Assembly (NCBI GenBank): GCA_026168455.1
Contig: CM047429.1
Span: 55,745,027 to 55,809,026, forward strand
Direction: 5' to 3'
DNA: 64,000 bases
From: Theocolax elegans
Lineage: Eukaryota > Arthropoda > Insecta > Hymenoptera > Cerocephalidae
Under the pieces are notes generated by a model that ran no database searches, had not been told where the DNA came from, and saw only the letters and a list, made by a program, of their open reading frames with translations. A program made the position numbers and the translations under genes. Positions 1 through 10,844 of the stretch are shown here, piece by piece. Numbering within the stretch: the first letter of the stretch is position 1; the number at the start of each line of letters is the position of its first letter.

Positions 1-1379
1 TAGAATACGTATAAGGCATGTCTAGTTCACAAATATAAACGCAAATATAGAAACATGCACATACGCAGTACACACACACACACACACACGATGGGATCAA
101 ATGCCCGTCAGTCCTCGCCGTCGATCCTGAGTTACGCTAAAAACGGGCACACTATACCACGGGAACAGGATAAACGAACACTATAGTCAAGAATTTAAAT
201 AAAAAAATTAATAAATATTTGCAAAGATATCAGCAAAGACGTTAGAATTACTGTAAATTTACCTATTTAAAGCAAATTTCTGTAGAAATATTGAAATTGA
301 AAAACCTGATTTCATATTCGTATGCAGTAACCCAAAAAACCCTTATATAAAAATTTTTACGAATATCGATTACACTTTATTTTTTGATCTACCACATTGG
401 TCCGCCATTTTGAAATTTCTGGAGGAAAAATGTTTCCTTATATAAAAAAGTGAAGGCCGGATGTTGTGAAACCAAGTGAAATGGCTACGTTATTGGTTTA
501 CGTTTTGTACATGCGTTTAAAACATTTTAGGTTAAATTTGACAGTGCGGGTAAAACTTAATGTTTAAATTACCTTGACAAAATCAGAGTATAATAAATCA
601 TGAATAAATATATTATTAAAAATCATTGTTCTAAGTAAATAAGGCAGTGTAATATTTAAAATAACGATTTTTTAAAAATATAAACGTTTTTTATAATTAG
701 ATAAAATTTATTACATCGTTAAAAGAAATCAAGAGTGCGCTGAGCGCGCATGGTTAATTTTAGTCCTCTTATATTTTTTCATATTTTGCTGTGATGCCAA
801 ACTAGATGAACTGCAGGACTCTAGGTATTCTCGGTTATTGGTGGGTTTGTATGGGTTAAGGTGACTTCGTTAGGATCTGAAGCCCCTTTTTTCGAAAAAA
901 TATAAGGTAAAGTACCCAATATCGAGGCAAAGCAGAAATTTTTCTTATTATCGGGACAAAACATGTATTATCTTGAGACTTTAAGCTTTCATTCTTTTTA
1001 ATTTCCCCGAATTTGTACCGATTTAAACTTTCAAGTTACTGCAATATGGAAATAAACTTTTCGAGACTATGTTTAAAAAGGAAACATAATCTGCGGCCCA
1101 TTTACCATACCTACCATGAACCTGAAATTGGAAGCTGGTGTTAGCAAATAGCCAGAAACAAATCTCATATCGTGGCCACACACCGCGCTTCCTAAATTTT
1201 ATTTCTTTTTAATCTGTCGTGATATAATAAGCATAGCCACTTCACTAGGCCACGTCAAGAAATACCCTACAAACTGTTGCTAATTTTTTTGATAATTTCA
1301 AACTAAATTAATTGCTAATTTTAAACTTTTACACGTATGACGAAAGATACTTGGAATTTTGCAGTCAACCTGCAATGGT
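1..1379. other. AT-rich flank, no gene seen
   Basis: No convincing open frame. An (AC)n microsatellite lies at about 70-89. A short stretch near 905-930 reads as the reverse complement of part of 15790-15820, so some of this flank is dispersed repeat. The last bases (TGGT, 1376-1379) are the left target-site duplication of the LTR element that follows. Confidence 0.6.
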
Positions 1380-2451
1380 TGTAATGGTAAGTGATGTACT
1401 CACTTAACATTATACGAATCAGGTAGGTAGAGTCGAATGCTATAAATAGATATAGGCATATTCGACGGCGCGAGCGACTGATACCCGCGCGAGGAGAGAG
1501 GTAATTAGGGGGAGAGTCGCGCGCGCACAACTCGATAGAGAGAAGATCGCGACGACGGTTACACGTGTGACGAGATAATTTCGAATATATATACTTTTTA
1601 TAGTCCGCAGAACTATCCGGAATTATTCTTTCGATATTTCGTATCGTAAGTGATTCGTTTTATTGTGTGAGATAGTGTCGTGCTTCTACACACGGACATA
1701 GAGAATAAAAGTGATCGGTGGTCGAGAAATTCTCCCACCGACCTTTTCCGTTCGTGAAGACAAAGAGACGGAAGGAGAGAGGAGTTGTTTTTCTTTTCGG
1801 TATTCGAGGTCCAAGGAAGATAACTAAAAGTAAGTGGTACCACTTCCGCGTTAATGATTATTATCCGGTTTATTTAATGCGAGCGTACATATATTTTTAA
1901 GTTAGTTAGCTCGCGTACCCCTTTCCCCTCTCGCGTTGAGTCAGTGTTTTCGACTCAATCTCCGTACGTGTTGACCTCGACCATACAGTTAAATGTTATT
2001 GTTTTAAATCATCTGTTTTTAATTAAATAAATCTATCATTTGTTAATGTAGCTCAACCCGTGTTGTTTTATAATTTTATCCAACCGGCGTATTATAATTT
2101 TATTCCTCCGTTTCCCTTCGATTCGTAATACAAGATACGAATTTTCGCGGACTCACTTTTAATTTTCTTTCCGCGGTCCATTTTAGGAAAGAATATCATT
2201 ATTTTTTACCTGCTGTTGTTGGAAATCGTAATTCGATTTCCATACAACCTTAACGGCAAGTGTGCGGACAGGTAACCGCAGCCGCTGCGCGGGAATATTT
2301 TGTAAATAACATATATAGATATATACGTTAGTTCGAGTCATTAAGTGTGCAATATCTAGTCGGCGAAATTGTACAAGTTCGTTCGCCACGAACTAAAGAT
2401 ACGTAAGACGGACGACTCGGTAAGTTTTCCCCGGGCAAGCACACCGTTACA
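1380..2451 (+). repeat. 5' LTR
   Basis: 1072 bp, TG...CA ended, nearly identical to 12041-13113. It holds a TATA box (TATAAATA, 1441-1448) and an AATAAA polyadenylation signal at 2026-2031, which would sit in U3 and R respectively. Differences from the 3' LTR include single substitutions near 1506, 1716 and 2247 and small length changes in a T run near 2205 and a TA run near 2313. Confidence 0.93.
1441..1448 (+). promoter_or_regulatory. LTR TATA box
   Basis: TATAAATA in the first part of the LTR, with the same motif in the 3' LTR at 12102-12109. The position fits U3 of a retrotransposon. The transcription start was not identified, as no clear TCAGT initiator sits 30 nt downstream. Confidence 0.6.
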
Positions 2452-2462
2452 TGGCGCCCAAC
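2452..2462 (+). other. Primer binding site (tRNA-Lys type)
   Basis: TGGCGCCCAAC begins directly after the CA end of the 5' LTR. This is the usual start of a primer site complementary to the 3' end of tRNA-Lys. Complementarity seems to stop after about 11 nt. Confidence 0.75.
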
Positions 2463-2959
2463 TAAGTGAAGGAAAAAGTCCCTAGACGTTAGGATAACTG
2501 ATTGCGCGTACACGGCGCGCGACAAGGGAATAGGAACGGACCGGAATTGAATTGTTTGAACATATGCTCGGTTGATTTACGTGTGTTTAAGGATTAATAC
2601 GTTAGTTACGTTGATTAATGTATTAATTATTGTCGACAATTGAATTAATTGAATTGCAATTAATTTTCAATTAATAAATTATTGTGTTTGACAATAAATT
2701 AGATAACTTTATCGGATTTTCTTCGTTTTTTTTTGTTTTTTATCAGGAAGAAATCCGAAGTCGACAGTAATAAAATTTTTTTTAGATAATTATTGTCACA
2801 CGTAAATCATAATAATTTTAGATTTATTTATTTATATGAGACAGAATGGTTTGAGGTCCGCGATTTAATAACACGTGTCCCTGATTCCGTATAGGTTAGT
2901 CGGAAAATTAGCGAGAATAATTTTTGCGACTTAATAAAAATTGTTAATACCTGTGCAAG

Positions 2960-5900
2960 GGTGTGATTTTTGAAATTTGCTTTTGTTATAATTTTGACTA
3001 CGCGTATCGGCTCTCGCGTCATAATAAAAATTGTATTTATTTTTTTTATGTAATACGCGATTGTAAGAGGTCACTGCGTCAGATATTCTATATAGTTAGG
3101 TAGGAATATATTTATTTGTTAATTTATTTATTGATAATTTATTAACTTATTTGTTAATTCGTTGACGAATTTGTTTAATTTTAAGTATATTTGCGTGCGC
3201 TGGTGACCGAGAGCCGAGGATAATCCGTTTTCTTCCTCATTTTTATCGGATTAAAAATTTTTTTTATTATTTGTTTATTACTTCGTTTGATTTATTTATT
3301 GTACGAAAGTTTTTTTTTGGTTTTGTTGTAGATCGGGTACAGTATTTTAAAATAAATTAAACTGAAACGCGTATAACAAATTTAAATTGAAGGTGAAATT
3401 TAATTTATTTTGTGAAATAGTTGTCAAAATTATAAAATTTTTTATCACAAGCAAGTTTCAAATTGGTGAGCGTAAGGTGTTTGTTTAAAAGGGAAAAGAT
3501 CACAACCTTCAACACAGTGGCCCAATAATTTAGTAGTTTAACGCCACCTAGTGTTGAATAACAGGACCTTGCACAAGTACCTGCGGAAGCGATTTTTCTT
3601 TATTTTTGTTTTGTTAAGAAATCGGCGATAATTTTAAGTTAGTATGGCAGAGTCGATGACTAACCAGATTGACAACTGGATTGATACTCAATCCGGTGAA
3701 CAGATCAAGGCTCACCTCGAGTCGTTGGAGATGCGGGTTGACGGCCCAAATTATAAGAGAGCCGAGCGTCTCCAACGGTGGTTAATGGGTAATTATACGG
3801 CTCAGGATTTCGCTGAAGAAACAAATCTGTTGGCAGATCGCGAAAGGCGAAATAGGCGGAGGTCGGATTGGTTTGAGGCTATGTTCGCCCAGAATCCGGC
3901 ACTACCTGATCCGGATTCTGATCCAAGTGTTGTAGAAGTTTTACAACAGACTCTTGCGCTGGACGTTCCAGACATAGAAAGGCAAGAGACAGACGTAGAT
4001 GCTGAGGTAGATCAGCATACGGAGGATCAGCAATCCGAGGTCTCCAGCCAAGAAACTAACAAAGAGGAATGGATCACGTTAGTTCTACAGGCGGAGCACA
4101 GTTTGAAATACCGGAAACATTCGCTGCGATGTTGACGTTGCAGTTGAAACAACAGGCCGTCATGACTGCACGGATAAAAGATTTGGAAGATCAAGTGAGT
4201 GCTCTGAGATTGGACTTCTACGCCCGCGATGGTACGCAGAGAACGAGTACCAACAGAAATAGAGAGCCGAACCAACATGTCCGATTCCAGGACACGTATA
4301 CGTGTCACACACTGGATGATACGGACGAAAGACCACGACAGGTGCAGGCAGAGTGTGAGGGTTATCAAGCACCTCAAGCACCTGCTAGAGGAGCTTTGGG
4401 GAGGGGCGAGATATGGAGACAAGGTCAGCCTCCATATTCTAGCTCTCCCTACCCTAGTCGGATGGACTCGAACGTAACCGGCCAGTCTACAACTAGATCG
4501 GCCGGGACAGTGCGCGATGTCGCGCAATTGTTCGTAAGTGGGGAGTTCGATTCTCTGGAGACAAAAGCCAGAGTATCGAAGCATTTCTTGCGCGAGTAGA
4601 AGATTGTAGGATACTCGCCAACCTCAGCGAGGTGTGATTTTTGAAATTTGCTTTTGTTATAATTTTGACTACGCGTATCGGCTCTCGCGTCATAATAAAA
4701 ATTGTATTTATTTTTTTTTGTAATACGCGATTGTAAGAGGTCACTGCGTCAGATATTCTATATAGTTAGGTAGGAATATTTTATTTGTTAATTTATTTTT
4801 GATAATTTATTAATTATTTGTTAATTCGTTGACGAATTTGTTTAATTTTAAGTATATTTGCGTGCGCTGGTGACCGAGAGCCGAGGATAATCCGTTTTCT
4901 TCCTCTTTTATCGGATTAAAATTTTTTTTATTATTTGTTTATTACTTCGTTTGATTTATTTATTGTACGAAAGTTTTTTTTTGGTTTTGTTGTAGATCGG
5001 GTACAGTATTTTAAAATAAATTAAACTGAAACGCGTATAACAAATTTAAATTGAAGGTGAAATTTAATTTATTTTGTGAAATAGTTGTCAAAATTATAAA
5101 ATTTTTTATCACAAGCAAGTTTCAAATTGGTGAGCGTAAGGTGTTTGTTTAAAAGGGAAAAGATCACAACCTTCAACACAGTGGCCCAATAATTTAGTAG
5201 TTTAACGCCACCTAGTGTTGAATAACAGGACCTTGCACAAGTACCTGCGGAAGCGATTTTTCTTTATTTTTGTTTTGTTAAGAAATCGGCGATAATTTTA
5301 AGTTAGTATGGCAGAGTCGATGACTAACCAGATTGACAACTGGATTGATACTCAATCCGGTGAACAGATCAAGGCTCACCTCGAGTCGTTGGAGATGCGG
5401 GTTGACGGCCCAAATTATAAGAGAGCCGAGCGTCTCCAACGGTGGTTAATGGGTAATTATACGGCTCAGGATTTCGCTGAAGAAACAAATCTGTTGGCAG
5501 ATCGCGAAAGGCGAAATAGGCGGAGGTCGGATTGGTTTGAGGCTATGTTCGCCCAGAATCCGGCACTACCTGATCCGGATTCTGATCCAAGTGTTGTAGA
5601 AGTTTTACAACAGACTCTTGCGCTGGACGTTCCAGACATAGAAAGACAAGAGACAGACGTAGATGCTGAGGTAGATCAGCATACGGAGGATCAGCAATCC
5701 GAGGTCTCCAGCCAAGAAACTAACAAAGAGGAATGGATCACGTTAGTTTCTACAGGCGGAGCACAGTTTGAAATACCGGAAACATTCGCTGCGATGTTGA
5801 CGTTGCAGTTGAAACAACAGGCCGTCATGACTGCACGGATAAAAGATTTGGAAGATCAAGTGAGTGCTCTGAGATTGGACTTCTACGCCCGCGATGGTAC

Positions 5901-6298
5901 GCAGAGAACGAGTACCAACAGAAATAGAGAGCCGAACCAACATGTCCGATTCCAGGACACGTATACGTGTCACACACTGGATGATACGGACGAAAGACCA
6001 CGACAGGTGCAGGCAGAGTGTGAGGGTTATCAAGCACCTCAAGCACCTGCTAGAGGAGCTTTGGGGAGGGGCGAGATATGGAGACAAGGTCAGCCTCCAT
6101 ATTCTAGCTCTCCCTACCCTAGTCGGATGGACTCGAACGTAACCGGCCAGTCTACAACTAGATCGGCCGGGACAGTGCGCGATGTCGGCGCAATTGTTCG
6201 TAAGTGGGGAGTTCGATTCTCTGGAGACAAAAGCCAGAGTATCGAAGCATTTCTTGCGCGAGTAGAAGATTGTAGGATACTCGCCAACCTCAGCGAGG
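2960..6298 (+). repeat. Tandem direct duplication of leader plus gag start
   Basis: The segment 2960-4632 (leader and first third of gag) is repeated at 4631-6298 with an offset of about 1.67 kb. The junction near 4631 joins gag sequence to leader sequence with only a couple of shared bases, so this is a duplication join and not an original element structure. The second copy continues into the intact gag. The first copy has small deletions, and T and A runs differ in length between copies. Confidence 0.9.
3644..4632 (+). pseudogene. Broken 5' copy of gag
   Basis: This copy starts with the same ATG and is nearly identical to the intact gag at 5308. It loses one base near 4081 (in a T run), which closes the frame at about 4135, and another near 4522, and then stops where the duplication joins leader sequence. 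It cannot make full-length Gag. A fragment of about 163 residues covering the N-terminal part could still be translated, and any ribosome scanning the genomic RNA meets this start codon first. Confidence 0.85.
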
Positions 6299-7170
6299 AC
6301 GAGGTGTTACCGTCCTTGTCGGAACTTCTCACCGATAACGTAGCTACGTGGTATCGGAATGTGAAGGATAGATGGCACTCCTGGCAAGATTTTGTGAGAT
6401 ACGCCAAGATGTGGTACGGAATGGGCCAGAGTTATCAACAGCGGCTCATCGAGGAGTCTAACGCTCGCACGCAAGGCGAAGATGAGCCGGTAAGGGATTA
6501 TATCACCTGCTCGATTGCGATTATGCGTAAGCTCAAGCCAATTCCGGATGAGCGGAGCCAGTTAGATCACCTGTACCGCAATATGCTACCTCAACTCCAA
6601 CGTTTATTTAAGAGAGTTGAAGCTCGGTCGATCGAGAGTTTTTTGCAATTGGCGTTGGACGCCGAGCAAACACTCGAACGAGAAAAATTATATCGGCCGC
6701 CGCCCGCAGAAGAAGACTTGATGCTACCTGAGTTAGCATATAAGTCGCGGAATAAGAAGCGGCCGAACGCTAAACCAAAGGTAGCAAGCGTAGCCAAGGA
6801 ATTGAGTGAACCGGCTCCAACAGATCTTCTGGAACGGTTCACCAAAATCCTCGAGGAGACGCTAGTCTCCGTTAAGACGAGTTGCCATACAGCTGGGGTG
6901 AGAGGCAAGGTGGATGTCTCTCAAAGCAAGAAGACCCACAGATCACCTCCTCGGTTCAAATGGGGACAGAGGAAGGGTAATCGCAAGAGTCCTGACCGAC
7001 AGTCATCGAGTGGCCATACTTCAAGAAACGACGAGAAGTCTAATGCCGGTGATAAGGAAAAGCGAAAGGAGGTTGTCCCCAAGCCCGTAGCTTGCAATAT
7101 ATGTGGCAAACTGGGCTATACAATTAGGACGTGTCCTGATTGTGCAAAAAACGCGCGGAGAAGCGGCTAG
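5308..7170 (+). CDS. gag: Gag polyprotein of the Gypsy element
   Basis: 620 residues. Gag packages the element RNA into virus-like particles. The N-terminal third is charged, followed by a Gln/Pro-rich linker and a capsid-like region (about residues 290-460) of the retrotransposon Gag type (for example WYRNVKDRWHSWQDF). The C-terminus is strongly basic and ends in one zinc knuckle at about residues 596-609 (CNICGKLGYTIRTC). The usual His of a CCHC knuckle is Tyr here, an odd substitution, followed by a further Cys pair. The ATG is the one also used by the upstream broken copy. The stop at 7170 lies inside the stem-loop that promotes the -1 frameshift into pol. Confidence 0.9.
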   Translation: MAESMTNQIDNWIDTQSGEQIKAHLESLEMRVDGPNYKRAERLQRWLMGNYTAQDFAEETNLLADRERRNRRRSDWFEAMFAQNPALPDPDSDPSVVEVLQQTLALDVPDIERQETDVDAEVDQHTEDQQSEVSSQETNKEEWITLVSTGGAQFEIPETFAAMLTLQLKQQAVMTARIKDLEDQVSALRLDFYARDGTQRTSTNRNREPNQHVRFQDTYTCHTLDDTDERPRQVQAECEGYQAPQAPARGALGRGEIWRQGQPPYSSSPYPSRMDSNVTGQSTTRSAGTVRDVGAIVRKWGVRFSGDKSQSIEAFLARVEDCRILANLSEDEVLPSLSELLTDNVATWYRNVKDRWHSWQDFVRYAKMWYGMGQSYQQRLIEESNARTQGEDEPVRDYITCSIAIMRKLKPIPDERSQLDHLYRNMLPQLQRLFKRVEARSIESFLQLALDAEQTLEREKLYRPPPAEEDLMLPELAYKSRNKKRPNAKPKVASVAKELSEPAPTDLLERFTKILEETLVSVKTSCHTAGVRGKVDVSQSKKTHRSPPRFKWGQRKGNRKSPDRQSSSGHTSRNDEKSNAGDKEKRKEVVPKPVACNICGKLGYTIRTCPDCAKNARRSG

Positions 7171-10100
7171 AGGGGACAGCCGCTGATCCCGAGGTTGAGG
7201 GAGTCCCCGGAGAAGCGGTCGTAATCCTCGAATCTCGAGGCAGTCAAGCTGCAGAGATGCGTCAAGAAGATCTGACGATAGGTGATCCCAGAGAAGTTAG
7301 GACGGATCCGGTCACGAGTAAAATTTTAAAAATTACTCCGAAACCAAACCAGCGAGTTTATAGTCCAGAAGATGAGACGCGCTGGTGGTGTCAAATCGAT
7401 ATCGGTGGATACCGGATCCGAGCGTTGTTTGATCCAGGTGCATCAACAACGGTCATGGGTTTGAACGGTTTGCAGTTGGCAACCGCTCTTGGCAGATCCA
7501 TTCTCGATAAGCAAGCAGGTAGTGCTAAGCTTGCGGATGGTAGCACACACCAGTTGTGTGGACATGTTATGCTACCTTTTTCCATTGGTAAAGACACGCG
7601 AGATATACGGGTCGCAATTATGCCAAATTTAGATGCGGAGTGCTATTTAGGAGTGAATTTCATTCGAGCATTCCGAGCAGTTCTAGACCCAGACTCCGAT
7701 TGTTTATACTTCAAAGGGTCATCACAGTTATTACAGCTGGAGGTGGCAAGTATTGAAAGTGGACACGCTTCGCTGTCATCAGCGGGTGTGGCCGACGCGA
7801 CAGAAGATGAGCGCCGACAACTGCGTGAACTTCTGGATCAAGTGCTGTCCAATACTTTGCCAAAGATCGGCCGATCATACGATGTTGAACATGTTATCGA
7901 CGTCGGTTCGGCGCGGCCGATCAAACAAAGATATTATCCCGTCTCCGACAAGATTCGAGAGGAGATGCATCGACAAGTTCGAGAGATGCTTGAGACAGGC
8001 GTTATAGAACCGTCCAGTAGCGGTTGGTCCAGTCCAGTGGTGATGGCTAAGAAGGGCGAAAATGCAAGGCGTTTTTGCATTGATTTCAGGAAGGTCAACG
8101 CTTTGACCAAACCTGATGCGTATCCGTTGCCATTTATGCAGGATATTTTACGCAAACTCAAAAGAGCCCGATATATATCTACGATAGATATGAACTGCGC
8201 CTATCACCAAATACCTCTACAAATGGAATCGCGCCCAATTACAGCATTTACGGTACCTGGAATGGGTTTGTTCCAGTTTACTCGTATGCCCTTTGGGTTG
8301 GCAAATGCTGGCGCGACGTTCCAACGTATGATAGACCAGGTGATTGGACCTGCTCTCGAACCGAATGCTTACTCTTACCTCGACGATATCATTGTCGTGA
8401 CGGAAACCTTCGAAGAGCACAAACTGTTGCTAAAGGAGGTGTTGACTCGTTTAACTGAAGCCGGTTTATCGGTAAACCGAGAGAAGTGTGTTTTCTGCCA
8501 ACCCGAAGTAAGATATTTGGGTGTACGAGTCAATCGTGATGGGATAAGACCTGATCCAGCCAAGACGGAGCCGATTCAAAAATATCCGGCTCCCCGAAAT
8601 CTCAAGCAGCTGAGACGATTCCTCGGGATGGCATCTTGGTACCGACGGTTTATACCCGACTACGCTACGATCGCGGAGCCTTTAACGCGTCTTACGAAGA
8701 AAGATCAAAAATATGAATGGCTCCAAGAACAAGAAGGTGCATTTCAGCGACTCAAAGCACTGCTGATGACGGCACCCGTTCTACAGACTCCTAATGAGGA
8801 TGGCGAGTATACCATTCAAACAGACGCCAGTGACACCGGGATCGGTGCAGTGTTAACACAGGTCGTTGACGGAGTAGAGAGAGTACTGGAGTTTGCCAGT
8901 AGAGTACTCTCACCAGCAGAACGTAACTATAGCGTCTCAGAACGGGAATGTTTGGCCGTAGTATGGGCAATTAGAAAATTTCGACAGTATATTGAGGGTT
9001 ACCAGTTTAAAGTTATAACTGATCATAGTAGTCTCCGTTGGCTGTGCAATATACACAATCCAACGAGTCGGCTCGCAAGATGGGCATTGGAACTCCAATC
9101 TCATAATTTTACAATTGAGTACAGGAAAGGAGCTCTAAATTATGTTCCTGATGCACTTTCTCGCATGTACGAGGAAGACGAGCCGGCCATAGCTTCAGTT
9201 TCTTGGAGCCAGACTACCAAAGATCCTTGGTACCTCTCATGGCTGAAAGACGTATCAGAACGACCTAGAGATTTTCCGGAATGGAAGATAACAGGTAGCA
9301 ATTTGTATTCGTATCGCGTCGATAATGAGTTAGACGACGTGATGGTGGACCATGACGCTTGGAAACTGGTTGTACCAGAGGAGCATAGGCAAGCCATACT
9401 CCGTGAGTGTCATGATGATCCGACTGCTGGACACTTAGGTAGGGAGAAGACATTTGCTAGAGTGGCTAAAATGTATTATTGGCCACGGTACTACGCCGAA
9501 GTCGGAGAATATGTACGTAAATGTCAGGTCTGCCAACAGTGTAAAGTGGAGCAACGTCCACCCATGGGTTTGATGGGTAGACGCGTGATAGAGAAACCAT
9601 GGCAAGTTGTAGCAGGTGACGTCACTGGCCCACTTCCGCGGTCGACACATGGTTACGAATACATCTTGGTCTTTCAGGATTTGTTTACGCGCTGGATCGA
9701 GGCGGTCCCGATTCGGAAAGCTAATGCTAGGACCATCGTAAAAGAGTTGCATGAGCGAGTCATCACACGTTATGGTACCCCAGAGGTGTTTCTGTCCGAC
9801 AACGGAACTGAGTTTAAGAATAAACTCGTGGATGACTACCTAGTGGAACGAGGGATTTTCCATACGACGATTCCTCCTTACCATGCTCAGGCTAATCCTG
9901 TTGAACGTGCTAATAGGACGTTGAAGACAATGATCGCGTCCTATATCACAGAAAAGCACAACACATGGGATGAGAAACTCCCCGACTTAGTATTCGCTCT
10001 AAATACAGCGATACAGAGCTCGACAGGATGGAGCCCGGCCATGTTAAACTATGGCCGGCAACCCGAGCCACCCGGTACAGCTCGTAGAGCGCAAGACGAG

Positions 10101-10772
10101 CTGGTTCAGCAACGCGTGGAATACCAACGTTTGCTTGAGTGGAGTGATCGGCTGTCAAGATTACCTGAGCTTTACAAGAGAGCATCGGCCAATGCGAGTA
10201 AAGCTCATGAAAGGCAAGCCGGTTACTACAATGCCGGACGAAGGGCTGCATCTTTTGAAGTTGGAAACCTAGTGTGGAAGAAGAATCGAGTCCTTTCATC
10301 CAGTGCTCAAGGTATATCGGCCACGTTATCCCCGAAATACGTTGGCCCATATTTGGTAGTTTATAGCTACGGCCCGAACACCGTCAAAATACAAGATGCC
10401 CGAGGTAATGAAGAGAAATGTCATGTACAGTATCTCAAACCGTACTTATCCGAAGATCACGGGGATGAGTACGGAGAAGTAGACGACATCGAGATCGGTC
10501 AACCTACGCTGGAGGAGGAACCCGATAATACAGTTCCTGCGAGCGAAGACGTCTCGAACGACGAGACGCAAGCGAGCGAAGTTCCATGCGAGGAACATGG
10601 CGGTAATCCGACCGAGAACGCGTCCCCTATTAAACGAAGTAGAGGTAGGCCGCGCAAACATGCTAGAGTCGTTGCGATACCGCGAAACCGAGCGAATGTT
10701 GTCTCTAATGTAAGTCACCGTGGACAAGTTAAACGTGGTAGAGGTCGACCACGGGGTATGACAAAGCGTTAG
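7140..10772 (+). CDS. pol: Pol polyprotein: protease, RT, RNase H, integrase
   Basis: About 1210 codons, entered by -1 frameshifting, not from its own ATG. Domains in order: aspartic protease with active-site stretch LFDPGAST (Asp at residue 98; the usual DTG/DSG is DPG); reverse transcriptase with MPFGLANAGATFQ and the catalytic YLDD (residues 413-416); RNase H starting near TDASDTGIGAVL (Asp 562); integrase with an N-terminal HHCC zinc module (HDDPTAGH...CQVCQQC) and a DDE core at about D827, D887 and E922. The order RT-RNaseH-IN defines Ty3/Gypsy. The last ~50 residues carry two AT-hook-like motifs (SRGRPRKH and GRGRPRG), which could help the integrase bind AT-rich target DNA. No stops or frameshifts are seen. 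Confidence 0.93.
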   Translation: MCKKRAEKRLEGTAADPEVEGVPGEAVVILESRGSQAAEMRQEDLTIGDPREVRTDPVTSKILKITPKPNQRVYSPEDETRWWCQIDIGGYRIRALFDPGASTTVMGLNGLQLATALGRSILDKQAGSAKLADGSTHQLCGHVMLPFSIGKDTRDIRVAIMPNLDAECYLGVNFIRAFRAVLDPDSDCLYFKGSSQLLQLEVASIESGHASLSSAGVADATEDERRQLRELLDQVLSNTLPKIGRSYDVEHVIDVGSARPIKQRYYPVSDKIREEMHRQVREMLETGVIEPSSSGWSSPVVMAKKGENARRFCIDFRKVNALTKPDAYPLPFMQDILRKLKRARYISTIDMNCAYHQIPLQMESRPITAFTVPGMGLFQFTRMPFGLANAGATFQRMIDQVIGPALEPNAYSYLDDIIVVTETFEEHKLLLKEVLTRLTEAGLSVNREKCVFCQPEVRYLGVRVNRDGIRPDPAKTEPIQKYPAPRNLKQLRRFLGMASWYRRFIPDYATIAEPLTRLTKKDQKYEWLQEQEGAFQRLKALLMTAPVLQTPNEDGEYTIQTDASDTGIGAVLTQVVDGVERVLEFASRVLSPAERNYSVSERECLAVVWAIRKFRQYIEGYQFKVITDHSSLRWLCNIHNPTSRLARWALELQSHNFTIEYRKGALNYVPDALSRMYEEDEPAIASVSWSQTTKDPWYLSWLKDVSERPRDFPEWKITGSNLYSYRVDNELDDVMVDHDAWKLVVPEEHRQAILRECHDDPTAGHLGREKTFARVAKMYYWPRYYAEVGEYVRKCQVCQQCKVEQRPPMGLMGRRVIEKPWQVVAGDVTGPLPRSTHGYEYILVFQDLFTRWIEAVPIRKANARTIVKELHERVITRYGTPEVFLSDNGTEFKNKLVDDYLVERGIFHTTIPPYHAQANPVERANRTLKTMIASYITEKHNTWDEKLPDLVFALNTAIQSSTGWSPAMLNYGRQPEPPGTARRAQDELVQQRVEYQRLLEWSDRLSRLPELYKRASANASKAHERQAGYYNAGRRAASFEVGNLVWKKNRVLSSSAQGISATLSPKYVGPYLVVYSYGPNTVKIQDARGNEEKCHVQYLKPYLSEDHGDEYGEVDDIEIGQPTLEEEPDNTVPASEDVSNDETQASEVPCEEHGGNPTENASPIKRSRGRPRKHARVVAIPRNRANVVSNVSHRGQVKRGRGRPRGMTKR
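7146..7184 (+). promoter_or_regulatory. -1 ribosomal frameshift signal (gag-pol)
   Basis: A slippery heptamer A AAA AAC lies at 7146-7152, in the right phase relative to the gag frame (GCA AAA AAC). After a 9-nt spacer comes a perfect 7-bp stem, AGCGGCT (7162-7168) and AGCCGCT (7178-7184), with a 9-nt loop. The gag stop codon is in the stem-loop. The pol frame is -1 relative to gag and has no ATG at its start, so this signal explains Gag-Pol synthesis. Confidence 0.88.
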
Positions 10773-10844
10773 TTAAGTAGGTTAGGCTAATGGAATTTAC
10801 TCTGAGATTGGAATGACCCTGACAATTGGTATCTGTTTGTTTAG

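Noticed and set aside
1613..2525. Small frames inside both LTRs
   Set aside because: Present only as short overlapping frames on both strands; LTRs are regulatory and no product is recognisable.
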